A stretch of 64,000 bases of DNA from Mitsuokella sp. oral taxon 131 str. W9106 (GTDB lineage: Bacteria > Bacillota > Negativicutes > Selenomonadales > Selenomonadaceae): positions 1 to 64,000 of the forward strand of contig NZ_KI273065.1 of the NCBI RefSeq assembly GCF_000469545.1. The letters run 5' to 3'. The position numbers and the translations under genes are program-made. Shown here one piece after another: positions 23,489-32,401 of the stretch. The number at the start of each line of letters is the position of its first letter. Positions within the stretch are counted from its first letter, which is position 1. The notes under the pieces were generated by a model, which made no database searches, had not been told where the DNA came from, and was given only the letters and a program-made list of their open reading frames with translations.

Positions 23489-26400
23489 TTAAAAGCGTAT
23501 GCGAGCCTCTCCGCTGATGATGTATTCCCCGCCTTCTTTGTCGAGTGATATGCCGTATCGATCATCGAGATCGTACTGCAGGCCGATGCGGCTCGTGCTC
23601 GTGCCGGAAATGCCTTGGCTGTAACGCACCATGACTTTATCGGTGATATACTTGCCCATCTCGATGTGATAGACATCGCGGTCACGATTGGATTCCGTAT
23701 CCGTCTGCGAAAAGAGCGAACCATTTCCGCCTGCCACCGTGAAACGGTCAAGCCAAAGGAATTTTCGGACGGCATCCTCGACCTCGCCGAGCACGCTCAT
23801 CTGAAGACCCGCGAGAAGAACGTCTTCCGCATCAAACTTCAGCTCGCCATTCGAGCCCGCATTGCGGAACGTCAAGACCTTCAGGATTTCCTCCTGGCTC
23901 ATCTCGGGACTCGAAGAGAGCTTGAACTCCATCGCGTCAAGCCTTCCCTGCAGCGCAAGGAAGACCCGCATGCGGCTGAGGCGCGTATCGGCAAAGAAGG
24001 AAATGCTCGGAAGGAATGTGTCAAACTGATTGAAATACGCTGTGCCCTCGCGAACGGAAAAGACATTCTGCAAATAGGTAATCGTGCCTCCGCGCCGCGC
24101 CGCAATCGTGCCTTGCGTCTTCGGATGCTGTGTCGTACCGCCAAAATGCACCTGTCCCTTCAAGTACATATCGTAGAGATGGGGGCTGTAGGCGTGGACG
24201 CGGTCGCCTGCCTGCACGTCAAAGTCGAGTGCGAGCAGGGGGAGATCACGGTCACGGTCGGGGATCGTCGGAACGGAAATCAAGCAGTCGTGAAGATTCA
24301 GATTGCCCGACAGGAGCGGCATCTTGCGTCCGAAGACCTCCGTCTCGGATACTTTGATTTCCGCGTCGACGGGGCCGTGGAAAAAGCTGCTTTTTACATC
24401 CAGCCCGCTGGCCGTAAGCGAGCCTTCATAATGAGCCGCCTTCCGCCCTTCGAGTACGACCTTTCCGCTTCCCGCATACGATCCGTTTCCCATTTTACCC
24501 GAAAACTCGCGAACTGTCATTACGTTATCGTGAAAATCGAGCCGCATGACCATATCGGTCACGGGTGTTGCAATCGCGCGAAACTTCATCGCCCCCGCTG
24601 GAACGATGATGTGCCCATTGAAAAATGGGTGTGCGGCCGTTCCCGTGATCTCGACGTCACCGTTCGTCGCTCCCATCGCCCATTCCACCGAATCGGATAC
24701 AACAGGGAGAAGCGAGAGGTCCGCCTTGTCGAGCGAGAGTTTCAGCTTGATTTGTTCGTAATCCGCGAGCTCTTCCGCATCGCCTGCCGTCAGTGCGCGC
24801 AGCGGGACGATTCCCTCGGCGCTTGCTTCGTACGGTTTCCCGCCGATTGCTTTCTGCACGCGAAGTGTATCGACGTGAATCAATCCGTTCTTGAGCGCAA
24901 GCGTGCCTTCGAGCCGATCAAATTGACCGCCTGCAAAACCGCCGTCGCATACGAAGAGGCGTATATTTGCCGAGGGATTTCCGATCGTCCCATCAAATGT
25001 CGCTGAAATATCTGCTGTCCCTGCAACCGGCGTAGCGATCCCGCCCATCTTTGCGAAGAGTCCAAGCGCGAGCGATTCCGCTTCCAAGTTCCCCTGCAAG
25101 CGTCCATCCATTCCATCCCCGACGCCTGCCGATCCCGTAACGGAAAGCATGCCGTTTTCCCCTTGCATCCCTTTTAGCGAGTCTACGTAGAGCGTGCCGT
25201 CCTCCATGTGTGCCTGAATCGAGATGTCGTGCATATCGTAGCCTGCGACCAATCCTTTTGCCACGAAAGCATTCGCCGTGAAGGCGGGGCTGTCGTACGT
25301 CCCGCCGAGCACTGCCTCGCCGGAAATGCGTCCTGTGACGAGATCGTTTCTCTGATTCAGCACCGCGCCGAGCGCCGAAAGATCGACATCGCGCACGGAA
25401 ACCATTCCGTCCATCACACGGGACTCCGTATCGATCGATGCCGAGACATGGCATTTGCCCTCGCCTTGTGCAAAGCCGAAATGATCGAGACGCAGGACGC
25501 CTTCATAATACGACAGATCGCCTGCCATATCCGTTAGCTCCTGTCCGTTCAATAGGATGGATGGCGCCGTCAAATGACCGTCAAATGTAGGATCGGATAC
25601 CGTACCGCCAATATGTCCGTCGAACTTGCCCTTGCCGCTGACGGGATAGGGGAACTTCGACGCGATGCGCTTCATATCAAACTCGTGAACCTGCGCGGCG
25701 ACATCGAGTGCGCCCGTACGATCGACGATGCCGTTGACATCGACATCCACCCACGGCGAGAAGATATGAAAATCCTTGAGGTGCACGCGTCCGCTTTCGA
25801 GCGTGTAGTCCCCGTCCATGCCAGAGAGCAGGACGCCCTTGTAGCTGCCGCGGTAAAAGTGGATATAGCCGATCGCCTGCGGATCGTCAAGTGTTCCCGT
25901 AATGCGAATCGTGTTGTCTACGTTGCCTGTGATTGGCTCATCGGGCGCGACGAGCGCCGCAAGATCTTCGGCACGCACGCCGACCGTGTCCACGCGCAGA
26001 TTCACGCGCTGCTCCCCGGCAAGACCGACGCTGCCCTCGACGTACCAACGCTGCTTGCCGTTTTGCACGAGAGAGAAGTCCTCAATCATGAGTTCGGACA
26101 GGCTGCCCGCCGCCTTGAGGCGCACATTGTCAAACGGCTGTTTGAACAGTGTGCCGTGCATTGCTGTAAATTTTAGCTCAACCTTTGGATCGCCGACTGC
26201 GCCGCGCACGGTTCCTGCAAAATCACCGAGTCCCGTCACATCGGCCTGCGGGATGATCATCTGCACCAGACTGAGGTCGGCATGTCCGCCGTAAAACGCG
26301 AGATCGACATGTTTCCCCAAGTCGACTGTCCCTTCAATTCCGAGACTCGTTCCATTCGGCAGACGAAAGCTCGCATAGTCGACGTGAAGCGCATCGCCCG

Positions 26401-27832
26401 AAAGATCTATCGAGGCATCTGCGCGCTCAATCGGCAACGCTTTGTACCCGCCGTTTTGCAGTTCGACGCTGCCGTACACGTTGCGCGCAGCATCGTCCAT
26501 CCAAATGCCGCTCGCCCCGATGTCAAACGTCACGCGACCCGTTAGATCCATCGTTTGGGGAACAACGGAGTGAAGTGCCACGAGGTCGATGTTCTTCGCT
26601 TTCAGATGCGCGGAATACGCGAAATCCGACGCAGCAAATTCCGCTTCGCCTGCGATTTCACCGCCGAACGTCTGCGCATGCAGATCCTGCACGTAGACGT
26701 GGCCGTTCCGATAGCGCACGTTTGCCGACGCCGCCGAAAACGGGATCCCCATGAGTGTGCCGGCATCTGCTTGAGCTTTCGCATTGACCGTCGGATCGGT
26801 TGCCTTTCCCGCAACCGTGGCCGTAAAGGCGACTGTCCCCGCATAAGGAAGCTCCGTGCGAATCGCCGCAGGAGCGAATGAATCGGACGTTACCGTAAGA
26901 TCGAGATCGGGTGCCCCTGCCCCCATGCGCACTTTGCCGCGCACGTCCGCCTTTTGCCCTGCCGCTTCGGCGCGGGCATTGACGCGCGCCTCGGCATCCG
27001 TGAAGAACACACTGCCGGCGATATTCTCTACTGCCGTACCGAGTACTTCGGCGCGTCCTCCATCAAAGGTTGCATCGCCCGTATAGGAAAGCACGCTGCC
27101 ATAGTACTGTCCGGCAAGATGTGCCGCACCGACGTGCCCTGCTTCGACCGTCACACCATCTGGAAGGATGCCATCTGGAAGAAGTGGCAAAAAGGGAGAA
27201 AGATCCGCATCGGAAACGGCGAGATTTACGATCTGACGTTCTTTTCGATACGTGCCTGACGCAGAAATGCTTGCCCCTTCACAGGTCGCTGTGGCTTCTG
27301 CACGAAGGACGGGATAATCGGCGCAGTCCGCCGAACCGGTTACGTCGTGCAATACGATTTCCTTGTCGCCCACACGAACGGCAACATGCGCATCTTCGAG
27401 ATGAACCCTGCCGTGGAATGGCATCGTTTCTCCTTTATCCGAAGCGAGGTCGGATACATTCCAGCTTCCGTCCTCGCGCTTTTCCAGCGTGACTGCAGCG
27501 CCCGTCAGCGTAATATCTTTGACGGCATCTGCCGGTACGGAAAGCGATGTGAGCGAAGAAAGCAGGCGAAAACTCACCCGCGCAGAATCGGCGTGGACGA
27601 TGGGTTTCGCCTGCTTGTCGTAAATCGTGATATCATGAATCATGAGGCCGCGAAAACCGTCTACTTCCACTGCGCCTACCTGCGTCATAACGCCAAGCGC
27701 AGAGGACATCGTCTCGCCTGCCACTTCCCCCGCGTGCTCCATGAAGGATGCCGTGCGGATGTAGGCCCAGCCGCCAAAGACGGCCAGCACGACGGACACA
27801 AGGATAAAAATCCCGATTGCCTTTCGTTTCAT
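23489..27832 (-). CDS. tamB: TamB-like translocation/assembly and lipid-transport protein
   Basis: A 1447-aa AsmA/TamB-family protein. An N-terminal signal anchor (about 6-25) is followed by some 1,050 residues of repeated beta strands forming the lipid-conducting taco-shaped groove, and the conserved C-terminal DUF490 domain (about 1100-1447; GGTITYLQNVFSVREGTAYFNQFDTFLP read in parts, then LSSSPEMSQEEILKVLTF). Its last residues, EYIISGEARIRF, end in a barrel-like strand. TamB proteins bridge inner and outer membranes, moving phospholipid and helping OM proteins. There is no TamA; BamA nearby is the probable OM partner. AAGGAGG lies upstream of the ATG. It follows tolC by 40 bp. Confidence 0.94.
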   Translation of the reverse strand: MKRKAIGIFILVSVVLAVFGGWAYIRTASFMEHAGEVAGETMSSALGVMTQVGAVEVDGFRGLMIHDITIYDKQAKPIVHADSARVSFRLLSSLTSLSVPADAVKDITLTGAAVTLEKREDGSWNVSDLASDKGETMPFHGRVHLEDAHVAVRVGDKEIVLHDVTGSADCADYPVLRAEATATCEGASISASGTYRKERQIVNLAVSDADLSPFLPLLPDGILPDGVTVEAGHVGAAHLAGQYYGSVLSYTGDATFDGGRAEVLGTAVENIAGSVFFTDAEARVNARAEAAGQKADVRGKVRMGAGAPDLDLTVTSDSFAPAAIRTELPYAGTVAFTATVAGKATDPTVNAKAQADAGTLMGIPFSAASANVRYRNGHVYVQDLHAQTFGGEIAGEAEFAASDFAYSAHLKAKNIDLVALHSVVPQTMDLTGRVTFDIGASGIWMDDAARNVYGSVELQNGGYKALPIERADASIDLSGDALHVDYASFRLPNGTSLGIEGTVDLGKHVDLAFYGGHADLSLVQMIIPQADVTGLGDFAGTVRGAVGDPKVELKFTAMHGTLFKQPFDNVRLKAAGSLSELMIEDFSLVQNGKQRWYVEGSVGLAGEQRVNLRVDTVGVRAEDLAALVAPDEPITGNVDNTIRITGTLDDPQAIGYIHFYRGSYKGVLLSGMDGDYTLESGRVHLKDFHIFSPWVDVDVNGIVDRTGALDVAAQVHEFDMKRIASKFPYPVSGKGKFDGHIGGTVSDPTFDGHLTAPSILLNGQELTDMAGDLSYYEGVLRLDHFGFAQGEGKCHVSASIDTESRVMDGMVSVRDVDLSALGAVLNQRNDLVTGRISGEAVLGGTYDSPAFTANAFVAKGLVAGYDMHDISIQAHMEDGTLYVDSLKGMQGENGMLSVTGSAGVGDGMDGRLQGNLEAESLALGLFAKMGGIATPVAGTADISATFDGTIGNPSANIRLFVCDGGFAGGQFDRLEGTLALKNGLIHVDTLRVQKAIGGKPYEASAEGIVPLRALTAGDAEELADYEQIKLKLSLDKADLSLLPVVSDSVEWAMGATNGDVEITGTAAHPFFNGHIIVPAGAMKFRAIATPVTDMVMRLDFHDNVMTVREFSGKMGNGSYAGSGKVVLEGRKAAHYEGSLTASGLDVKSSFFHGPVDAEIKVSETEVFGRKMPLLSGNLNLHDCLISVPTIPDRDRDLPLLALDFDVQAGDRVHAYSPHLYDMYLKGQVHFGGTTQHPKTQGTIAARRGGTITYLQNVFSVREGTAYFNQFDTFLPSISFFADTRLSRMRVFLALQGRLDAMEFKLSSSPEMSQEEILKVLTFRNAGSNGELKFDAEDVLLAGLQMSVLGEVEDAVRKFLWLDRFTVAGGNGSLFSQTDTESNRDRDVYHIEMGKYITDKVMVRYSQGISGTSTSRIGLQYDLDDRYGISLDKEGGEYIISGEARIRF

Positions 27833-27872
27833 GCCGGCCTCCTTCTATCCTGCAAAAGATCCCCATAAACGG

Positions 27873-29456
27873 TTACTTTTCCATATCACGCGCAACGGAA
27901 TTCGCGGTGGCAGTCTGTTTTTCCGGCACATGCTTTTCTGCTGCAGCCGACGGTTTCTCCACATGTTCCGTCTTCTTCTGCACGGCCGGCGCTCCCGCCC
28001 GCTTCGTGCTGTCGGCGAGATGTTTTGCGTCAAACACGGCGTCATCGTGCAGTTTCGCTGCCTCGCGTGCCTGCGGCGCCGTCTTGCCTTCCTGCTCGGC
28101 CTCCGTGTACTTGACGACGTCGAGGTCGATAGGCAGCCCCATCGCCTTGTCAAGCGATGCCTTGCTCGTATTGTAGCCGTAGAGCGCCGTGTAGTAATTC
28201 GTCCGTGCAGCCGTCAGTTTCTCCTCGGCATCCATGACGTCGAGATTCGTGCCGACCCCAGCACTGTAGCGAACCTGTGCGATCTTGTAGTCTTCCTCTG
28301 CGCGCGTGACAGCCGTCGAAGTCGTTTGGATGTTCTTCTCTGCCGCCTGCAGATTGAGGTATGCCGTGCGCACGTCGAGCTGGATCGCTTCGTCCGTCTG
28401 CGCCGCGGTCTCCTTTGCTTTTAGGAGCGAGGCCTCTGCCGCGCGCACGCTCGCACGCGTCACGCCGTTGTCGAATACATTCCATGAAGCGGACACTCCT
28501 GCGCTCCAACTATCGCTGCTGTCATGATCCGTGCCGAACGGATCCTCGCCCGCAATCGTCCGCGAGACAGCGGCGTTCACCGTTGGCTGATAGCCGGCGC
28601 GCGCCGTTTTGACACTCGCCTCTTCCTGCTTGACCCGATAGCGGGCTGCCGCACCGTCCGCACGGTGGGAAAGCGCATAATTCGTGCAGTCCGTGAGATC
28701 GAGGTCGTACTTCTGATAGCTCAGCCGATCACGGATGTCAAGCACCGTGTCCGTCGGCAGGCCGATCACGTTATTGAGTGTTGCCATCGCGATCTGGTAG
28801 TTGTTCTGCGCCGTGACAAGCGACTGCTGTGCATTTGCGAGCTGCACCTGCGAAGCGAGCACGTCCGACTTTGCGACCGTGCCGACACGGTACTGTGCGT
28901 TGACGTTGCTGAGGTGCTCCTGCAGCGTGTTTACAGCGTCCTGCTGCACGTCGATGAGGTTGCGGCACTGAAGGATCTGATAGTAGTCTGCCGTCGTCTG
29001 CAAGCGAACGGACTGCTTCGTCTCTTCAAGCGCGAGATCGGCGCTGTTCAGCCCGTAGCGCGCCTGCTCGATCTGACCGTTCGCCGCACCGTTGTAGAGC
29101 GGCATGCCGACCTGTGCCGTATTGCTCCACGTCCAATCGTATGCAGGGCCACGGCCTGCTGCATGCGCTGCGTGTGCGGAATCCAATGACTTGCCACCGA
29201 TGCGGGCTGCCGTCGTATCCCATGTGAGCTTCGGCCCCATCGTGCGGCGCGCGCCCGAAAGCGACCATGCCGCCGCATCGACATTCGTAAGCGACTGATG
29301 GATCGCGCGGTTATTCATGAGCGCCATCTGCACGGCGTCCTGAAGCCCGATCTGCATCGACTGTTCCGCGAATGCCGTACCGAAAAGCGAAGCGGAAAAA
29401 AGCCCTGCCGCGACGAGAGAAGCGAGTTTTTTATGAACATGCGTCTTCTGTTTCAA
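27873..29456 (-). CDS. tolC: TolC-family outer-membrane efflux protein
   Basis: A 527-aa OM channel of the TolC (OEP) family, with signal peptide (to about GTAFAEQ), then two repeats of the family (IGLQDAVQMALMNNRAI at the start and about 250 residues later VKTARAGYQPTVNAAVSR) that form barrel strands and long helices. The C-terminal 70 residues are a low-complexity Ala/Lys/Glu tail not found in E. coli TolC. The start is TTG at 29456 because GGAGGGGG lies 8 bp before it; another TTG six codons earlier would put that site inside the coding region. Located between mlaD and tamB, it is the likely exit duct for ABC/HlyD systems such as the one at 32.4-37.3 kb. Confidence 0.93.
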   Translation of the reverse strand: MKQKTHVHKKLASLVAAGLFSASLFGTAFAEQSMQIGLQDAVQMALMNNRAIHQSLTNVDAAAWSLSGARRTMGPKLTWDTTAARIGGKSLDSAHAAHAAGRGPAYDWTWSNTAQVGMPLYNGAANGQIEQARYGLNSADLALEETKQSVRLQTTADYYQILQCRNLIDVQQDAVNTLQEHLSNVNAQYRVGTVAKSDVLASQVQLANAQQSLVTAQNNYQIAMATLNNVIGLPTDTVLDIRDRLSYQKYDLDLTDCTNYALSHRADGAAARYRVKQEEASVKTARAGYQPTVNAAVSRTIAGEDPFGTDHDSSDSWSAGVSASWNVFDNGVTRASVRAAEASLLKAKETAAQTDEAIQLDVRTAYLNLQAAEKNIQTTSTAVTRAEEDYKIAQVRYSAGVGTNLDVMDAEEKLTAARTNYYTALYGYNTSKASLDKAMGLPIDLDVVKYTEAEQEGKTAPQAREAAKLHDDAVFDAKHLADSTKRAGAPAVQKKTEHVEKPSAAAEKHVPEKQTATANSVARDMEK

Positions 29457-29474
29457 TGTAAAGTCCCCCTCCAA

Positions 29475-30761
29475 TCAAAATGCTTGGCGAACGCCGAAAT
29501 ACGCGGCGCGGTTCTTGCTGTCATTGACGTGATCCCACTCGCCGACCAGCCATGTGTCACCGCTGCCGAGCCGATACTCGGAGCGGAGGCGCACCGCCAT
29601 GTCGTCGAAATCGTAGGCATCCGCCGAGAAGCGGAATCGGTCGCCGCTATAGACATCAAGCCCTGCGCCGACATCGCCTGCGACGACGCCTGCGCGCGCG
29701 CCGATTCTGCCGCGCCGCATGCCGAGCTGCACATTGCCGCGGTCGCCGTCGCCGATATCTTCAAGGCCAAGGCGCAGGAACTTCCCGCCCTCTGCCTCGA
29801 CATCCATATTGAAATTCGTTCTCCAGTCATGCGCACTGCCGCTGTAGAGCATGTCCGCCGACGGCTTTACCTCGATTGCATCGAGTTCGTCCATCATGCC
29901 TTTTGCCCGCCCTGTCATTACGCGCGCGTTTTGAATCGTCTGCTGAAGATCCTTTGCCGTCTTTGGATCGCCGAATGTCTGATCCATATTCTCTGCCATA
30001 TGTGCAATGCGTTCGCTCGCATCCTTGACGTTTGCGAGCGTCGCACGGAGATTCTCGGCAGTCCGCGGATCGGCACCGACCGTCTTCAGGTTCGCCATCA
30101 TCGCCTCGACATCGTTCATCGTGCGATTCATGCTCGCCGTCGCCGCATTCAGATTCTGGAGCATCTGCGAAACGTTGCCCTGATTCATCCGCACGGTCTG
30201 CTCCATCGCCGCGACGAGACTGGAAAGATGCGCCGTCGTCTCACGCACGTTCGCTGCCATTTGGAGGACATCCTTTTGGAAATCGGCGTTGCCTACGATC
30301 TCATTCATCGATTCGAGGATCGTCTGAACCCTGTCGAGCGACCTGGATATGCCTTCGAACACGTTGTCCATCCCCGCTTCGTCCTCGCCGATCAAGTAAT
30401 CCCCGTCGCCGAGGTATATGCCATTATCCTTTGCCGGCGTAATATTGATGAACTTATCGCCCATGACGCCTGTCGATCCGATCGCGACATGCGAGCCCTT
30501 CGGAATCTTCGTATCGCCCTGAATCGAAAGCGTCACCATGACGCCGCCCCCCTCGTTCTTGATCGCCTTGACCGCACCGACAGGCACGCCGGATAGGCGG
30601 ACGACAGACTGAGGCGTAACGCCGATGACTTCGTGAAAGCCTGCGTAGAGTGTATAGCCACTCGTGCGACCGAGCGAAAATCCGCTGAGGAGTACGGCAG
30701 CTGCTCCAAATAAAAAGATTCCGACTAACGTAAATGCGCCAACCTTTGCCTCTGTCGTCAT
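29475..30761 (-). CDS. mlaD: MlaD with C-terminal OM beta-barrel
   Basis: A 428-aa MCE protein. Order: inner-membrane helix (about 8-26), MCE domain (about 33-115; GYTLYAGFHEVIGVTPQSVV, STGVMGDKFINITPAKDNG), a long helical region of heptad character (about 130-305), then about 120 residues of beta strands (NFNMDVEAEGGKFLRLGLED, RFRFSADAYDFDDMAVRLRSEY) ending AYFGVRQAF with terminal Phe. E. coli MlaD is only 183 aa. Such fused MlaD proteins were described in Veillonella parvula as a bridge from inner to outer membrane for phospholipid traffic; this one has the same architecture. The start at 30761 overlaps the mlaF stop (ATGA), with GGAGG upstream. Confidence 0.93.
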   Translation of the reverse strand: MTTEAKVGAFTLVGIFLFGAAAVLLSGFSLGRTSGYTLYAGFHEVIGVTPQSVVRLSGVPVGAVKAIKNEGGGVMVTLSIQGDTKIPKGSHVAIGSTGVMGDKFINITPAKDNGIYLGDGDYLIGEDEAGMDNVFEGISRSLDRVQTILESMNEIVGNADFQKDVLQMAANVRETTAHLSSLVAAMEQTVRMNQGNVSQMLQNLNAATASMNRTMNDVEAMMANLKTVGADPRTAENLRATLANVKDASERIAHMAENMDQTFGDPKTAKDLQQTIQNARVMTGRAKGMMDELDAIEVKPSADMLYSGSAHDWRTNFNMDVEAEGGKFLRLGLEDIGDGDRGNVQLGMRRGRIGARAGVVAGDVGAGLDVYSGDRFRFSADAYDFDDMAVRLRSEYRLGSGDTWLVGEWDHVNDSKNRAAYFGVRQAF

Positions 30762-31504
30762 GGTTTCGCCTCCTTTGCCGTGCGAAGCGCATGAAAAAAC
30801 GCCTGCACGCGCGCATCCTTGCTTTCCTTGAACCGCCCGACCGTATCGACCGCGATCATGTACCCATCGCAGAGCATGGCGATCCGATCCGCGATGCGGC
30901 ATGCACTCGCCATATCGTGCGTGACGACAACGCTCGTCACGCCGAGTGCCTTCTGCGTATTGACGATGAGCTCATCGATCTTTTCCGTCATCAATGGATC
31001 GAGCCCTGAGCTCGGCTCGTCGTAAAATATGATAGACGGCTCAAACGCGATCGCCCGCGCCAGACTCACACGCTTCTTCATGCCGCCCGAAAGTTCGCTC
31101 GGCATCATGTCCTCCACGCCTCCGAGCCCGACGAGGTGCAGCTTCTCACGCACGATGGCGGCGATCTCCAACTCGCTTTTCTTCGTGTGTTCGCGAAGAC
31201 CGAATGCGACGTTGTCGCCGACTGTCATCGAGTCGAAGAGCGCCGAATACTGAAAGACCATGCCCATGCGCAGGCGCACGCGGTCAAGTTCCTCCTCCGT
31301 CATCGGCACGGTGTCGGCTCCATCGATAAGGATCTTGCCGCCCGTCGGCTTGATCAGCCCGATCATGAGACGCAGGAGCGTGCTCTTCCCAGATCCCGAT
31401 CCTCCGATGATCACGAGTGTCTCTCCTGCCTTGATCGTGAGATCAATGCCTTTTAGGACTTCCTTCTCGCCAAAAGACTTGCGAATCCCTACCAGTTTTA
31501 TCAT
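30758..31504 (-). CDS. mlaF: Mla phospholipid transporter ATPase
   Basis: A 248-aa ABC ATPase with Walker A GGSGSGKST, Q-loop VFQYSALFDSMTV, signature LSGGMKKRVSLARA, Walker B IIFYDEPSSGLDP and H-loop VVVTHDM. The SSGLDPL and FDSMTVGDNV features are those of MlaF/Ttg2A. It energises the MlaE permease to move phospholipids between the membranes. It sits 10 bp after mlaE and overlaps mlaD by four bases, so the three subunits are coupled. Confidence 0.95.
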   Translation of the reverse strand: MIKLVGIRKSFGEKEVLKGIDLTIKAGETLVIIGGSGSGKSTLLRLMIGLIKPTGGKILIDGADTVPMTEEELDRVRLRMGMVFQYSALFDSMTVGDNVAFGLREHTKKSELEIAAIVREKLHLVGLGGVEDMMPSELSGGMKKRVSLARAIAFEPSIIFYDEPSSGLDPLMTEKIDELIVNTQKALGVTSVVVTHDMASACRIADRIAMLCDGYMIAVDTVGRFKESKDARVQAFFHALRTAKEAKP

Positions 31505-31514
31505 GCTGCATCCT

Positions 31515-32282
31515 TTAATAGAGCAAGAATGTCAAGACGGCATTCAAGATGAAAATGACGATAATCGAGGCGACGACCGTCTTCGTCGTCGCGCGTCCGA
31601 CGCCCTCTGCCCCAGCGGGACAGGAAAGCCCGTAGTAGCAGCCGAGCACAGCGATGACATTGCCGAAGAAAATTGCCTTGAACACCCCACCCGTCAAATC
31701 AAACAGCACGGCAAACGTCTTGATCGAGTCGACGAATGCATAGGAACTGATCCCCGAATAGAAGACGGCGACACACCATCCGCCGAACACGCCGATCACA
31801 TCGCCGAACACCGTCAGGATCGGCACGACCATCATGCAGGCGAGCATGCGTGGAACGATGAGGTAGTTGACCGGGTTTACCGCCATGACGCGAAGTGCAT
31901 CGATTTGTTCCGTGACCTTCATTGTCGAAATCTCAGCCGTGATCGCCGCACCGACGCGTCCTGCGCAGACGACGCCGACAAGCACGGGACCAAGCTCGCG
32001 CCCGATCGCGATCACGATGATGCCGCCGACTGTATTCTGCGCGCCGAACCGGATGAGCACATCCGCCGTCTGAAGCGTGAATACCACGCCCGTAAAAAGG
32101 AGCGTGAGGCTCACGATGAGCAGGGAATCCACGCCGAGATGCGACATCTGCGTAAGAATATGGCGGACGCGAAGGCGCTGGCGCAGTGCGCGCAACGTCT
32201 GGGCGTAGAGCAGGATGATCGTGCCGAATTCCGTGAGACGGCGCAGCACAAACGCACCAATCCATTCCAGTAAGTGGAGCAT
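31515..32282 (-). CDS. mlaE: Mla phospholipid transporter permease
   Basis: A 255-aa inner-membrane permease of the MlaE family. Hydrophobic segments and the family block ELGPVLVGVVCAGRVGAAITAEISTMKVTEQIDALRVMAVNP are present, as is the C-terminal SCPAGAEGVGRATTKTVVAS. The start at 32282 has GAGGAGG six bases ahead; an upstream in-frame ATG ten codons earlier overlaps that site. It is the first gene of the OM operon and follows the promoter at 32340-32368. Confidence 0.95.
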   Translation of the reverse strand: MLHLLEWIGAFVLRRLTEFGTIILLYAQTLRALRQRLRVRHILTQMSHLGVDSLLIVSLTLLFTGVVFTLQTADVLIRFGAQNTVGGIIVIAIGRELGPVLVGVVCAGRVGAAITAEISTMKVTEQIDALRVMAVNPVNYLIVPRMLACMMVVPILTVFGDVIGVFGGWCVAVFYSGISSYAFVDSIKTFAVLFDLTGGVFKAIFFGNVIAVLGCYYGLSCPAGAEGVGRATTKTVVASIIVIFILNAVLTFLLY

Positions 32283-32325
32283 CCGCCGCCTCCTCATCCG
32301 TTCCATCCGCAATAGTACATCTTCA

Positions 32326-32397
32326 TTTACTATTTTCTTAGTTTACTATTTTCCTAAAATTTTTTCAACCGAATTATTTTCCGTCTTATTTTCCGTC
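32326..32397. repeat. Two pairs of short direct repeats at head of OM operon
   Basis: TTTACTATTTTC occurs at 32326-32337 and 32342-32353 (16-bp spacing). A second, strictly tandem pair, TTATTTTCCGTC, fills 32374-32385 and 32386-32397. They flank and overlap the mlaE promoter and so may be regulator binding sites or simple slippage products. Confidence 0.6.
32340..32368 (-). promoter_or_regulatory. Promoter of mlaE and the OM operon
   Basis: Minus strand TTGAAA (32363-32368), 17 bp, TAAACT (32340-32345), in an AT-rich gap of about 120 bp between the ABC exporter operon and mlaE. Confidence 0.6.
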
Positions 32398-32401
32398 CGC
32401 C

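Noticed and set aside
23615-25006. 463-codon plus-strand frame opposite tamB
   Set aside because: No motif, no ribosome site, and the minus strand is a continuous TamB protein.
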